Part shown: piece after piece, positions 11,017 through 20,255 of the stretch | How the letters are laid out: each line of letters begins with the position of its first letter | Numbering within the stretch: position 1 is the first letter of the stretch | Source: Verrucomicrobiia bacterium DG1235 | GTDB lineage: Bacteria; Verrucomicrobiota; Verrucomicrobiia; Opitutales; Opitutaceae | DNA: 64,000 nucleotides | Reading direction: 5' to 3' | NCBI GenBank assembly: GCA_000155695.1 | Contig: DS990592.1 | Coordinates: 1,512,556 to 1,576,555 of the forward strand | Program-made: the position numbers and the translations under genes | Notes under the pieces: model-generated | The model's input: only the letters and a program-made list of their open reading frames with translations | Databases searched by the model: none | What the model was told of the DNA's origin: nothing

Positions 11017-12399
11017 ATGTCATCTCCATCCCGACGCGATTTTCTTAAGAACACTACCCTCGCCCTCGGCTTCCTCGGCCTGCAGGTCTACGTAACCGGA
11101 TGCTCGCGAGGCTCGACCGCGCCCAGTTTCGGCTACGGCCCGCTCGTCAAAGATCCTAAAAAACTGCTACGCCTCCCCAAAGGCTTCAGCTACACCGTCT
11201 TCTCGAAAACGGGCGAAACCATGGACGACGGCCTTTTCGTCCCCGGAGACCACGACGGCATGGCCGCTTTCCCCCTCGACGCAGACCGCGTGCTCCTCGT
11301 TCGCAATCACGAAATGGGCCCGGGCGAACACGAGCGCGGAGCCTTCCAAAACGACCAAAGTCTCCACGAGAAATACCTCGAAAAACTCTACGACCCCGCC
11401 CGAGGAAGAGGCCATTGTAGTGGCGGAACAACTACCCTTATTTTCAATACAAAAACCCAGCAGCTCGAGCAACAGTCGCTCAGTCTCGCCGGCACCCTAA
11501 GAAACTGCTCCGGCGGACCAACCCCTTGGGGCAGCTGGATCACCTGCGAGGAAGCTGTCAACCGGGCCGACGAAAACCTAGAAAAGGATCACGGCTACTG
11601 CTTCGAGGTTCCAGCATCCGCCGAGATGGGACTCGCCCTTCCCGTCCCCATCAAAGGCATGGGCCGATTCAACCACGAGGCCATCGCCGTCGATCCCGCA
11701 TCCGGAGTCGTCTACCTCACCGAAGATCGCTGGGACGGCCTCCTCTACCGCTACATCCCCAACGAGCCAGGAAAGCTCCACAATGGCGGAAAGCTGCAAG
11801 CCCTCGCCATCCTCGAACAGGCTTCCCGTGACACCCGCAACTGGGCCGACGAAAACCAGCCAGAGTTTCCGATCGCAACTCCCGTATCCACGGAATGGAT
11901 CGACCTCGAGGAGATCGACTCGCCAAACGACGACCTGCGAGTACGCGGCTTCCAAGCGGGCGCCGCCCGTTTCGCCCGCGGCGAAGGCATGTTCTACGGA
12001 AACGGCTCCATCTACTTCGCCTGCACCAATGGCGGCAAAAATCGCTTCGGTCAGATCTTCAAGTATACACCCAGCGAATACGAAGGCACCGATCGCGAAA
12101 GCCAGGCGCCGGGCCAGCTCGAGCTCTTCGTAGAATCCCACGACAGCAAGCTCATGCAAGCCTGCGACAACCTCACAGTCGCTCCATGGGGCGACGTTAT
12201 CATTTGCGAGGACGACAAGGCATCCAGCGCCATCGTCGGCATCACGCCTGAAGGCGAACTCTACCACCTCGCCCATGTATCCATCGAAAGCGAGCTGGCA
12301 GGAGCATGCTTCTCTCCCGACGGCAGCACACTCTTCGTCAATATCCAGAACAAGCCCGGCCAGACCCTCGCCATCACCGGCCCCTGGAAAAAAGCCTAG
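11017..12399 (+). CDS. Tat-exported PhoX-family (DUF839) protein, putative phosphatase
   Basis: 460-residue member of the PhoX/DUF839 beta-propeller family, whose characterised members are periplasmic calcium/iron-dependent alkaline phosphatases. The N-terminus has a twin-arginine motif SRRDFLK (R6, R7), a hydrophobic stretch, and VTGC with C29 placed as a lipoprotein cysteine, so it may be a Tat-exported lipoprotein. Family signatures include NHEMGPGEHERG, a GGTTTL segment, GRFNHEAIAVDPASGVVYLTEDR and CDNLTVAPWGDVIICED. It is expected in the periplasm or on a membrane surface. Phosphatase activity is inferred from the family and the substrate is unknown. It is convergent with the SH3-like gene. 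Confidence 0.85.
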   Translation: MSSPSRRDFLKNTTLALGFLGLQVYVTGCSRGSTAPSFGYGPLVKDPKKLLRLPKGFSYTVFSKTGETMDDGLFVPGDHDGMAAFPLDADRVLLVRNHEMGPGEHERGAFQNDQSLHEKYLEKLYDPARGRGHCSGGTTTLIFNTKTQQLEQQSLSLAGTLRNCSGGPTPWGSWITCEEAVNRADENLEKDHGYCFEVPASAEMGLALPVPIKGMGRFNHEAIAVDPASGVVYLTEDRWDGLLYRYIPNEPGKLHNGGKLQALAILEQASRDTRNWADENQPEFPIATPVSTEWIDLEEIDSPNDDLRVRGFQAGAARFARGEGMFYGNGSIYFACTNGGKNRFGQIFKYTPSEYEGTDRESQAPGQLELFVESHDSKLMQACDNLTVAPWGDVIICEDDKASSAIVGITPEGELYHLAHVSIESELAGACFSPDGSTLFVNIQNKPGQTLAITGPWKKA

Positions 12400-12418
12400 C
12401 GTTTCCGTAAAGGCGAAG

Positions 12419-12748
12419 CTAGCTCCGGCAACACGCTACTGGAATCCAGCCAAGCCCTTGCCCAGTTTCCACCCGGCACCATTCTCCGAAGCTCTCTATC
12501 AGCTCGATCTCCTCCCCGACAGCGACCGTCAGTTCCGCCGCATCATAGTCACGCAAGGCCTCCGCGAGACCGCCGGCCTCGTCGATGCGAAACCAGCCAA
12601 CGGGAAAATAGCCAACCACGCCTCGCGCGTCGCGTCCCCGAAACCACGCAGCGTTCTTAGGGTCGAAAGCGATGAAACTCACCCGCTCGCCCTTCTCTGC
12701 CAATGGTGTCACTTCGAAAGACCGTTCATGCGCTTTGACCACTTGCAT
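12419..12748 (-). CDS. Small SH3-like domain protein
   Basis: 109-residue protein. Residues about 60-105 read as a bacterial SH3-type fold: ALRDYDAAELTVAVGEEIELIE, then GEWCRVETGQGLGWIPV. No signal peptide or membrane segment is present, so it is probably cytosolic. The ATG at 12748 (MQVVKAHERSF) is preferred to one 12 codons upstream, which would extend into the region before the divergent membrane-protein gene. SH3-like modules bind peptides or cell-wall ligands; which applies here cannot be read from the sequence. The stop is 19 bases from the convergent PhoX-like gene. Confidence 0.6.
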   Translation of the reverse strand: MQVVKAHERSFEVTPLAEKGERVSFIAFDPKNAAWFRGRDARGVVGYFPVGWFRIDEAGGLAEALRDYDAAELTVAVGEEIELIESFGEWCRVETGQGLGWIPVACCRS

Positions 12749-12831
12749 TGAATCCGATTTTCGCTCATTTCCGATACAGTTCAAGGAGTCTCAGCGACAA
12801 TATCCCCAAACTTCAGAACACAATACGATCC

Positions 12832-13524
12832 ATGACCGACCCACTCAGCGCGCATCCATCTCGCCCGCAAAAAAAGAGCATATTCAGTCGCCCGCTACTC
12901 GTGGGATGTTTTGGATTCATCTTACTCGCAGTTCTCCTTATCGGCGGCGGGCTCTTATGGCTCTTCACCACAGGAAAAACGGTCATAACCGACAAGATCC
13001 GCGAGGAAATCATCGCTGAAATCGAGACAGCCGACCTAGGCGGCGAACAACGCTCCGCCCTCATCACCGAAATCAACCGCATCACCGAAGGTTTCCAGTC
13101 GGGAGAGATCAGCATGAAGCAAATGGTGCTCATCGCCGACGAACTCGGTCAAAGCCCGGCCATGAGAATCATTCAACTAACCGGAAGCGAAAACGACCCC
13201 CTCGCCGATAGGGATATCGCCCCCGACGAAAAAGCCGATGCGATGCTGACCATCAACCGCTTCGTATACGGCGTATTCGAAGAACGCATACCGGAGAGCG
13301 CCATGGATGACGTCATCAACCCCTTGCTTGCCGGCAACAACGAGAGCGAGGAGTACGACCAAATGAAATTTCGCTCGGATATCACAGACGCGGAACTTCG
13401 CTCCGCTCTCCGAAAAGCCAAGGATTACGCCGACAGAGCCAATATCGGAATCGCAAATATTGAGCCTGACATCGCTCGCGAAGTGCGTGAAACCGTCGAC
13501 CGCATCCTAGCCGAGCAAGATTGA
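12832..13524 (+). CDS. Single-pass membrane protein of unknown function
   Basis: 230 residues, not recognised. A basic N-terminus (SRPQKKSIFSRP) precedes one clear membrane helix, LLVGCFGFILLAVLLIGGGL, at about 19-40. About 185 charged, helix-rich residues follow with no cysteines, probably outside the cytoplasm by the positive-inside rule. The ATG at 12832 is preferred to an in-frame ATG at 12748, because the earlier one would overlap the divergent SH3-like gene's start and add 28 residues with no obvious function. No known domain is visible. Confidence 0.75.
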   Translation: MTDPLSAHPSRPQKKSIFSRPLLVGCFGFILLAVLLIGGGLLWLFTTGKTVITDKIREEIIAEIETADLGGEQRSALITEINRITEGFQSGEISMKQMVLIADELGQSPAMRIIQLTGSENDPLADRDIAPDEKADAMLTINRFVYGVFEERIPESAMDDVINPLLAGNNESEEYDQMKFRSDITDAELRSALRKAKDYADRANIGIANIEPDIAREVRETVDRILAEQD

Positions 13525-13562
13525 GCGGTCATCCAATCCCTAAGACCGGTCACCGACGACGC

Positions 13563-13979
13563 CTAATCGCTCGCCCCCGAGCAACAGGGCTTCTTGCAGC
13601 CTGGCCGATGCCAGTGCCAGTTTTTCCAATGACCGGCGATAAAGATGCACCCGCCGATAATTGTCGCGATCGGATGATACTCTTCGGCCAGTAGCGGTCG
13701 CACTATCGCAAAAACGAAAACGCCGAGAAGCAGAAAAACAAAGATGCCTGCCTGCCGGTGGCGACGATAGCCATTGAAATAAGTGACTCCGGCAACCACG
13801 AAAATGACGCTCATCATCACCCACTCGAACTCATGATTCGCGACGAAGTCCAAGCCAACCATCGGAAGGACGCCCATCAAAAAAGGCACCGATAGGCAAT
13901 GAATACCGCAAAGGATAGACAAAGCCATCCCCACGACATCCCACTTCTTGGTCTCAACATTTTCAGCAACTGCCTGCAT
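13563..13979 (-). CDS. MerC-domain membrane protein, putative metal transporter
   Basis: 138-residue inner-membrane protein matching the MerC family. The diagnostic MALSILCGIHCLSVPFLMG carries a cysteine pair inside the first helix (C24 and C28), and three more hydrophobic segments follow. MerC proteins of mercury operons take up Hg(II), but chromosomal relatives without merA/merP are common and their substrate is usually unknown. The C-terminus is rich in potential metal ligands (HWKNWHWHRPGCKKPCC). No merR, merA or merP is adjacent, so mercury resistance should not be assumed. Confidence 0.8.
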   Translation of the reverse strand: MQAVAENVETKKWDVVGMALSILCGIHCLSVPFLMGVLPMVGLDFVANHEFEWVMMSVIFVVAGVTYFNGYRRHRQAGIFVFLLLGVFVFAIVRPLLAEEYHPIATIIGGCIFIAGHWKNWHWHRPGCKKPCCSGASD

Positions 13980-14108
13980 TTTTCAAAGAAATCCCGCGAA
14001 ACGCTTTTTAGCGCAAGCAATTTGCATCAAGTAACGACAATTTATTGCGTTTAGGCGGATGGGCTTCCAAACGGGGTCGCCCCCATGAAAGCGCCTCCGC
14101 GCCAGAGA

Positions 14109-14957
14109 CTATTCAGCGGTCGCGACCAACAACTCCGCCTTACGCTGCATTACCCATTTCTCCAAGCGCTCGACAGCTTCCGGATACTTCGGGTCCGACT
14201 TGTTCATCCGATCCAATATTCCGATCGCAGCCACCGCATAATCATTGGGAATGGCGGTCGGCAGCGTATCGAGCTCGCGCGGGTCCATCTCTCCCTTTCG
14301 GATCATGCTGCGAGCTTCCTCCTCGATCTCGTTGCGAGTGCCGCCGGAAGTATCCGAGTAGTTCGCATTCTTCTTGGAAGGAGCGCCTTTTCCGCCTCCG
14401 CCAGAGCCACCTTCGCCCGAGCTCCCGTCGTTTTTCTCGCGCTCTTCGCCGCCATGACGAGCCGTTTGCTCGATGCCGCTCGGATAGCTCTTTCCATCCT
14501 TGCCGATAACCTTGTCCGGATTGTCTAGCCCCATGGATTTTCGGACCCGGCGCACGAACTCGATCGATACCTTGCAGATATCAGCCAGGTAAGCATTCGA
14601 ATGCCCCGTCCATTCCTCGAGAGCAATTTCGGCGGCGTGACGCTTGTCGGCATTGGTCCTGTAGAGCCCATTGGTAGCGTTCGCTCCCAAAGCCGCGATC
14701 AAGGCGTCCGTGCGGGATCCCTCATGAACCTGCGCCTCGATATCCCGCTCCTCGATCCGCTTCGCCGCTAGGAATCGATGAAATCCATCCGCCAAATAGT
14801 ACTTGCTCCCGTCGAAGTAGAGCACGATCGGCGGAAACTGGGCGCCCTGCTTCATGTCCTCCGCATAGCCGGACACGGCCTCGTCGTTTGTCGCCACGCG
14901 CGTTTGCGTGCCGGAGTAAATATCAATTTGGTCAAGAGGGATGCGCTGCAAATTCAT
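14109..14957 (-). CDS. ParB/Srx-fold N-terminal domain protein, orphan
   Basis: 282 residues. The first ~110 match the ParB-like N-terminal fold of the plasmid/phage type: IPLDQIDIYSGTQTR, then FPPIVLYFDGSKYYLADGFHR, then ALGANATNGLYRTNADKR. A helix-turn-helix-like part follows (NAYLADICKVSIEFVRRVRKSMG, about 127-149). Next comes a disordered Gly/Ser/Lys linker (about 180-210) and a helical C-terminus. There is no partner parA and no parS site was identified, so chromosome partitioning is unlikely. A DNA-binding regulator, possibly of mobile-element origin, is the best guess. Start ATG at 14957. Confidence 0.75.
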   Translation of the reverse strand: MNLQRIPLDQIDIYSGTQTRVATNDEAVSGYAEDMKQGAQFPPIVLYFDGSKYYLADGFHRFLAAKRIEERDIEAQVHEGSRTDALIAALGANATNGLYRTNADKRHAAEIALEEWTGHSNAYLADICKVSIEFVRRVRKSMGLDNPDKVIGKDGKSYPSGIEQTARHGGEEREKNDGSSGEGGSGGGGKGAPSKKNANYSDTSGGTRNEIEEEARSMIRKGEMDPRELDTLPTAIPNDYAVAAIGILDRMNKSDPKYPEAVERLEKWVMQRKAELLVATAE

Positions 14958-15118
14958 GTAGTTAAAATATCGATACTTTAGAGAAAGTCTTCTGAAAGCC
15001 GGTCAGACTTGCGGAGCGCGAATTTGTGGCAACGAAAATCGCCCCGAATTCGTTTAGAGGGAATAAACCAGTCGCTCTGCTTCTCCATTTTCTAGAGAAC
15101 CTAGCCCTTCATCGCATC

Positions 15119-15715
15119 ATGAGAAATCTACTCGCATTCGCCTTCAGCATCCTTCTTTTTTCAAACGCAGTTATGGCCAACGACCCGAACACAAACGAAA
15201 CGGAGCTAGAAACCATCACCTTCGGAGCAGGGTGCTTTTGGTGCGTCGAAGCTGTTTTCCAACGTCTCGACGGCGTCGAAGCTGCAGTCAGCGGCTACAT
15301 GGGCGGCCACGTCGAAAATCCCACCTACAAGGCAGTTTGCACGGGCCAAACCGGCCACGCGGAAGTCGTTCAGCTAATGTTCGACCCAAGCGTCACCTCC
15401 CTAGAAACCTTGGTCGAGTTCTTCTGGGAGTCCCACGATCCCACGACTTTGAATCGGCAGGGAGCCGACGTCGGTACCCAGTACAGATCCGCCATATACT
15501 TCGAGAACGAAGAGCAAAAGGCCATCGCCGAAGCCTCCCTGAAAAAAGCCGAAGCCTCCGGAAAATTCTCCAATCCGATCGTTACGGAAATCACTCCGGC
15601 CAGCGTCTTCTACCCAGCCGAGGATTACCACCAGGAGTACTACGAGCTCAACAAAAGCTACCCATACTGCCGCGCAGTAATTACGCCAAAACTAAAGAAG
15701 CTCGGGCTGGAATAG
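15119..15715 (+). CDS. msrA: Exported peptide-methionine (S)-S-oxide reductase MsrA
   Basis: Repairs oxidised methionine in proteins by reducing the S-sulfoxide. The catalytic motif GCFWC is intact (C39), as are GGHVENPTYKAVCTGQTGHAEVV, DVGTQYRS and the C-terminal YPYCRAVITPK with the recycling cysteine. The ATG at 15119 gives a 198-residue protein with a signal peptide (MRNLLAFAFSILLFSNAVMA), so it probably acts in the periplasm. An in-frame ATG at 15026 would add 31 residues before this signal and is less likely. No msrB is fused or adjacent. Confidence 0.92.
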   Translation: MRNLLAFAFSILLFSNAVMANDPNTNETELETITFGAGCFWCVEAVFQRLDGVEAAVSGYMGGHVENPTYKAVCTGQTGHAEVVQLMFDPSVTSLETLVEFFWESHDPTTLNRQGADVGTQYRSAIYFENEEQKAIAEASLKKAEASGKFSNPIVTEITPASVFYPAEDYHQEYYELNKSYPYCRAVITPKLKKLGLE

Positions 15716-15948
15716 CCGATCGCTGTTGACGGGCGATTCTCCCAGTTTCATCCGGACAATATCATCCCACTTCAAGCCTCTTACCGCTTGCCGGACTCCT
15801 GAATTGTCAACGGACCGTAAGATTGGTATTTTCTCTTGCTCGATAGCCCTAAGGTAACAGTAAATATGCGTATCGATCGCTCTGCGACTTACGCAAACAA
15901 GCACTACGGCTTTTTTCCGCTCGTTCGCAGAGCTCCGGCTCCTATCGA

Positions 15949-18900
15949 ATGTTTTCCCGTGTCCTAGACTCTCGCTCATCGCCAAACGGCTTCCGAGTGC
16001 CGAAATGGCTATTTCTCGGAGTTCTGTTCTTAAACCTTGCCGCCGCTTCAACCCTGCTTTCCCAAAACCGGGAACGCAGGGAGCTCGGCTACCCAAATTT
16101 CCGGATCCACTCCACGCGCGAAATCGGAGCTACTCTCGGGAGTCGATTCGTCTCAATCGACTCCAACGGGCGCATCCTCTTCTCAGCCGACGGCGAGCTA
16201 TCAGCTTTCGACGGAGCCCAATGGAAGCGCGTCAGCACTCCAAAAAGACGCTCCAACGAGGACATCACCGAACTGAAACAAGGTCCCGACGGTCGACTCT
16301 ACGTCGGAGGCCTCGCCTATTGGGGACGCCTCGAAGTCGACAAGCAGGGCCGCTACATCGTTGATTCCTTCGCAAGTCAGGATGAACAGGCCGCCGCGTC
16401 TATCGAATACTTCGACCAAATCGCCTTTTGCGACGGCTACGTTTACTACAAAGGCCTAAACACGCTCGTCCGATGGCACCCAGACAAGGAAACGAAAACC
16501 TGGAATCTGCGAGATATCGATACGGTTTTCGAATACCAAGGCTCGATCTACCTCTACAGCAGTTCGGGATTCGCCCGTATCCTTGAAGACGAGCTCGTCA
16601 CTGTTGAAAACAGCGCTCTCCTCTCCGCTGACTCAAGCCGAACGATGGCTTGGACTGAATGGAGCGACGGACGCATCGCCCTCTTCAATTCGAAACGCGG
16701 CATCATCCTGTTCGACGGTACGCGCTTCGAAGACATCGAAGACGACTTCGAAGACAGCGACGAAGAATACTGGGCCAATGATATGGAAAGACTCGGCGAC
16801 GATAGTTTCGCTGTGAGCATCAATCAAATTGGTCTCAACTTCTTCGATTCGACGGGGCGTATCATCCTGACTCTGGACAAAAGCCTCGACCACAGATTCC
16901 TGGATTGCGGAAAGATCGCCGTCGCCCCGGACAAGTCGATTTGGCTCACGCTCTCTGATGGCGTCGCCCAAATTCTTTCCCCCGAGCCCATTACCTACTT
17001 TGATCAACGTCTCAAAGTACCGCTCAACTATTTCGACCTAAGCCGCCTCGGGGACGACCTAATCATTCGCACCAACGGCAGACTTTACAAGGCAGCCTAC
17101 TCCCCATCAGGAAAATTCACGCACTTCGACCTCTTCGACCCACTAGACAAAAGGCCCGTCTACGAAATACACGGAATAAACGGCACCGTCCTAGCCGCCA
17201 CGAACGAAGGCGTTTTTCGACTTCGACACGGAGAAGAGCCCGAACTCGTTCTAGATGTCCCCAACATTTACCGAATTCACAAGAGAGCCTTCCAAGATCC
17301 CAACCAACTTCTACTTTCGGACTCCCAACACGCCTACATCGCCGAACCGCAAGGCGACACCTATAGCCTCGTAGCTAAAATCCCCATCGAAGGCAGAGCC
17401 AACAAGATCCTCGACGCAGCCGATGGAGATATCTGGCTCGAACGAGGCATCTCGAAAATCGGACGGATCACCCAAAACGAAAACGCGTATTCATACAAAG
17501 AATACAGCGTCGAGTCAGGCATAACCTCCGACCAGTGGATTCCGATCTGGCAATTCAAGGGCGAAGTCCTCTTTTCCAGTCGCAAAGGCGTTCTGAGATT
17601 CAACAAAGATAGCGACCGATTCGAAGTCGCTAGTGACCTGAACGCACTCATACCTGGCCATGTCCGGGAACTCTCCCGTCCTGCAGTCGCTCCCAATGGA
17701 GACTTCTGGATAATCGCTCGCGATAGAAACTTCGTCCTTCGCCTACAGGAAAACGGAACTTATCTCCCCGACTATACAACACTGCAGCTACTCGGAAACC
17801 TCCAGATATACGACATTCAGTTCGAAGGAGAAAACACAGTCTGGTTTCTCAGCAAAAAAGTTCTAGCTCGAATCGACAATACAGTTCAAAGCCAGCCCAC
17901 TCTTCCGTCTCCTCCTCTTCTCGCCAGCATCGTCAATCCTTCCACTGGCGAACTGCTTCAACACTTCACCCAACCCGAAACGCAACTCCCCAGCCAGCTC
18001 GACCACTCAAAGAACAACCTTCAACTCGAATTCAATACCCCGAACTATCAAGGACTGGGCGGCGTCAAATACCAACATCGCCTTCTTGGATACAGCGACC
18101 AGTGGAGCGAGAAAAGCAGCAGCTCTGTCATCATGCTGAGCCGCGTGCCGACCGGATCATATGAATTTCAAATCAAGGCAATCATCGATGAGGAAATCGA
18201 AAGCCCCATCACAAGCATTCCCATTGGCATTGCCCCAGCCCTGTATCGTACACTACCGGCATACATGGCATACGTCGTTCTAGGCGGTGTACTCATTTCC
18301 CTGATACTAAAATTCAGACATCTAAAACTCCTCAACAGACAACGCCAACTCGAGGAGAAAGTAATTCTACAAACCAAAGCCTTACGCGAAAAAAACATTC
18401 AACTCCACGGAGCCTTCCTCAGCGAAAGAGGACTCAAAAAGAGAGCGGAACGAGCCAACCAAGCCAAAAGCGAATTTCTCGCCATGGTCAGCCACGAGAT
18501 TCGAACCCCTATGAACTGCATCATAGGAATGACCGACAATCTCCTCGCTACCCCCCTGCAAAAAGAGCAGTTCGAAATGCTGCAAGCCGTGCATGCCAGC
18601 GGACAGTCTCTCGTAGCCATCATCTCAGATATCCTCGATTTCTCCAAAATCGAAGCCGGAAAAATCGAGCTCGACAGCGTCCCCTTCTCGCCAGAGCAAA
18701 CTGTCAAAGACGTATTCAACCTTTTCGTACGATCCTGTGACGAGAAGAATATATCACTCCGCACGGACATATCTGACGAAGTTCCAGATATAGCCATCGG
18801 GGACCCGATTCGGCTCAAGCAAGTCCTCATCAACCTCGTCGGCAATGCGAGAAAATTCACTGACCAAGGATTGATTACAATCTCATTGAACCAACAGATC

Positions 18901-19659
18901 AACGACGACGGGAGTCTCACTCTCATATACACAGTCACCGATACAGGTATCGGCATAGAGTCGGCGAACATGGATCTCCTCTTCAAGGCGTTCAGCCAAA
19001 TAGACTCCTCCAACACCCGTAAGTTCGGCGGCACCGGACTAGGCCTCGCGATCTGCAAACGCCTCGTCAACCTAATGAATGGAGACATCGGCGTATCCAG
19101 CCAGACAGGACATGGCTCGACCTTCTCATTCACCATAAAAACGCGAAAAGCAACGCCACAAGAGACTCAGCAATACAAACAAACCGCTCATCAGTTTACC
19201 GCAAATGACGTACCAGCCGATTTCACGTCGCCAACCCGATTCGCTCAATTGCATTCCGTCTCTGATGAGCCACGAGATGTGCTTCTCGTCGAAGACAATC
19301 CCATAAACCAGCAAGTCACTGCCATGATGCTTCGCCGCATCGGCTACAGCTGCGATGTCGTGGGAAATGGCGAACTCGCCTGCAAAGTCGTCGCCAAGAA
19401 AAACTACAAAATCATCCTTATGGATATCCAAATGCCCGAAATGGACGGGATCCAATGCACTAAGATGATTTTGAAAGACAACGGCGCAGCCACGCCCCCC
19501 ATTCTAGCAGTTACTGCAAAGTCCTCCGACATCGACCGTGTTGTCGCTCAGGAGGCAGGCATGCACAGTTTCCTTACCAAACCGCTGGAACGCGCGAAAC
19601 TCAAAGAAGCGATTGAAGATGCCCTCAGGAGCCATCAGCAAGCATCGCCTCAAAGCTAA
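15949..19659 (+). CDS. Hybrid sensor histidine kinase with propeller and Y_Y_Y sensor domains
   Basis: 1236 residues. In order: an N-terminal hydrophobic helix (about 20-37); a long periplasmic region with seven-bladed-propeller-like repeats (for example [21 protein letters not shown] and [12 protein letters not shown]); a Y_Y_Y domain near 685-760; a membrane helix at about 768-788; a coiled coil; a HisKA dimerisation domain with phospho-His H849 in [11 protein letters not shown]; a HATPase domain ([22 protein letters not shown]); and a receiver with phosphoacceptor D1159 ([12 protein letters not shown]). This is the layout of hybrid two-component systems that sense carbohydrates, but without a C-terminal AraC DNA-binding domain, so it needs an external partner. 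A GTG at 15997 is a possible alternative start. Confidence 0.93.
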   Translation: MFSRVLDSRSSPNGFRVPKWLFLGVLFLNLAAASTLLSQNRERRELGYPNFRIHSTREIGATLGSRFVSIDSNGRILFSADGELSAFDGAQWKRVSTPKRRSNEDITELKQGPDGRLYVGGLAYWGRLEVDKQGRYIVDSFASQDEQAAASIEYFDQIAFCDGYVYYKGLNTLVRWHPDKETKTWNLRDIDTVFEYQGSIYLYSSSGFARILEDELVTVENSALLSADSSRTMAWTEWSDGRIALFNSKRGIILFDGTRFEDIEDDFEDSDEEYWANDMERLGDDSFAVSINQIGLNFFDSTGRIILTLDKSLDHRFLDCGKIAVAPDKSIWLTLSDGVAQILSPEPITYFDQRLKVPLNYFDLSRLGDDLIIRTNGRLYKAAYSPSGKFTHFDLFDPLDKRPVYEIHGINGTVLAATNEGVFRLRHGEEPELVLDVPNIYRIHKRAFQDPNQLLLSDSQHAYIAEPQGDTYSLVAKIPIEGRANKILDAADGDIWLERGISKIGRITQNENAYSYKEYSVESGITSDQWIPIWQFKGEVLFSSRKGVLRFNKDSDRFEVASDLNALIPGHVRELSRPAVAPNGDFWIIARDRNFVLRLQENGTYLPDYTTLQLLGNLQIYDIQFEGENTVWFLSKKVLARIDNTVQSQPTLPSPPLLASIVNPSTGELLQHFTQPETQLPSQLDHSKNNLQLEFNTPNYQGLGGVKYQHRLLGYSDQWSEKSSSSVIMLSRVPTGSYEFQIKAIIDEEIESPITSIPIGIAPALYRTLPAYMAYVVLGGVLISLILKFRHLKLLNRQRQLEEKVILQTKALREKNIQLHGAFLSERGLKKRAERANQAKSEFLAMVSHEIRTPMNCIIGMTDNLLATPLQKEQFEMLQAVHASGQSLVAIISDILDFSKIEAGKIELDSVPFSPEQTVKDVFNLFVRSCDEKNISLRTDISDEVPDIAIGDPIRLKQVLINLVGNARKFTDQGLITISLNQQINDDGSLTLIYTVTDTGIGIESANMDLLFKAFSQIDSSNTRKFGGTGLGLAICKRLVNLMNGDIGVSSQTGHGSTFSFTIKTRKATPQETQQYKQTAHQFTANDVPADFTSPTRFAQLHSVSDEPRDVLLVEDNPINQQVTAMMLRRIGYSCDVVGNGELACKVVAKKNYKIILMDIQMPEMDGIQCTKMILKDNGAATPPILAVTAKSSDIDRVVAQEAGMHSFLTKPLERAKLKEAIEDALRSHQQASPQS

Positions 19660-19685
19660 GAGGATTCACCTCCATTTTTTGGATA

Positions 19686-19718
19686 CAAAAAGAGCCGCCA
19701 GCAATAATCGCTGACGAC
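19686..19718 (-). terminator. Terminator of the 66-residue orphan gene
   Basis: Read on the minus strand, a 9-base stem with two G-U pairs (19718-19710 with 19702-19694) and a 7-base loop is followed by TCTTTTTG. It lies 31 bases after the stop of the small minus-strand gene and supports that gene being transcribed. Confidence 0.75.
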
Positions 19719-19748
19719 TCGCTTATTAAGAAGAAAACGTGATACGAC

Positions 19749-19949
19749 TCAAGCAGTCGTGTTGAGCACACTGCCGATGCGATTCGCGTCCGAGCCCGAT
19801 CCAAGCGACTCTTCACCACTCACCATGCCGGGAGCATTGGCCACAGGTTGCGGAGCTTGAGGTGTCGCTTTTGGAGCACTCATCAGTTCCTTGCTGTTTA
19901 TCTCGTTAAACGTCGCGCTCACGAGATTAATGACTGGAGGAAAATCCAT
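19749..19949 (-). CDS. Small orphan protein, unknown function
   Basis: 66 residues, not recognised. An N-terminal hydrophobic/amphipathic part (MDFPPVINLVSATFNEINSKELM) is followed by a Pro/Ala-rich stretch and a Ser/Gly-rich tail. Three things support a real gene: a good ribosome-binding site (GAAAGGA, 6 bases before ATG), unusual in this window; a rho-independent terminator just downstream; and no overlap with neighbours. It has no signal peptide or cysteine. It lies convergent to the hybrid kinase gene. Confidence 0.55.
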   Translation of the reverse strand: MDFPPVINLVSATFNEINSKELMSAPKATPQAPQPVANAPGMVSGEESLGSGSDANRIGSVLNTTA

Positions 19950-20095
19950 ATGCGTTCCTTTCGTATGAGTTGTCTAGATTCAGAGAATCCGAATTTCCTA
20001 GTAACCCAAAGATCATACCATTTTCGAAGGGCGAAAGTAAATAGAGTCGAAAGCAGTCACTGGAAACGATTCACTCCAATCCAATCGCCGACTCT

Positions 20096-20113
20096 GTAGA
20101 GGAATTCCTCTAC
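20096..20113. promoter_or_regulatory. Perfect 18-base palindrome upstream of the polyamine operon
   Basis: GTAGAGGAATTCCTCTAC reads identically on both strands. It lies 143 bases before the carboxyspermidine dehydrogenase start, in the 306-base gap 19950-20255 between that gene and the divergent small orphan. It is a candidate operator for a dimeric regulator. I see nothing else convincing in the gap. Confidence 0.4.
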
Positions 20114-20255
20114 CAAAGTGCAGATCCCGTCAAAATCAAGTAAACGCCCCATCGCGCACAAAGCGCTTGATCACCGCCGAGCATTCAACGAAAAACAAGC
20201 CACTTTTCCGAGCTAACCACTGGCGAATTCCGGTCAATCTCTCACCTTTCCTATT

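Noticed and set aside
15692-15979. Possible 95-residue minus-strand protein ([11 protein letters not shown] start) filling the gap between msrA and the hybrid kinase
   Set aside because: Its composition is protein-like in places, but it overlaps both neighbours and has no motif or ribosome-binding site. I could not support it as a gene.
19660-19681. Plus-strand terminator after the hybrid kinase (GAGG/CCTC then ATTTTTT)
   Set aside because: The stem is only four base pairs, too weak to call.
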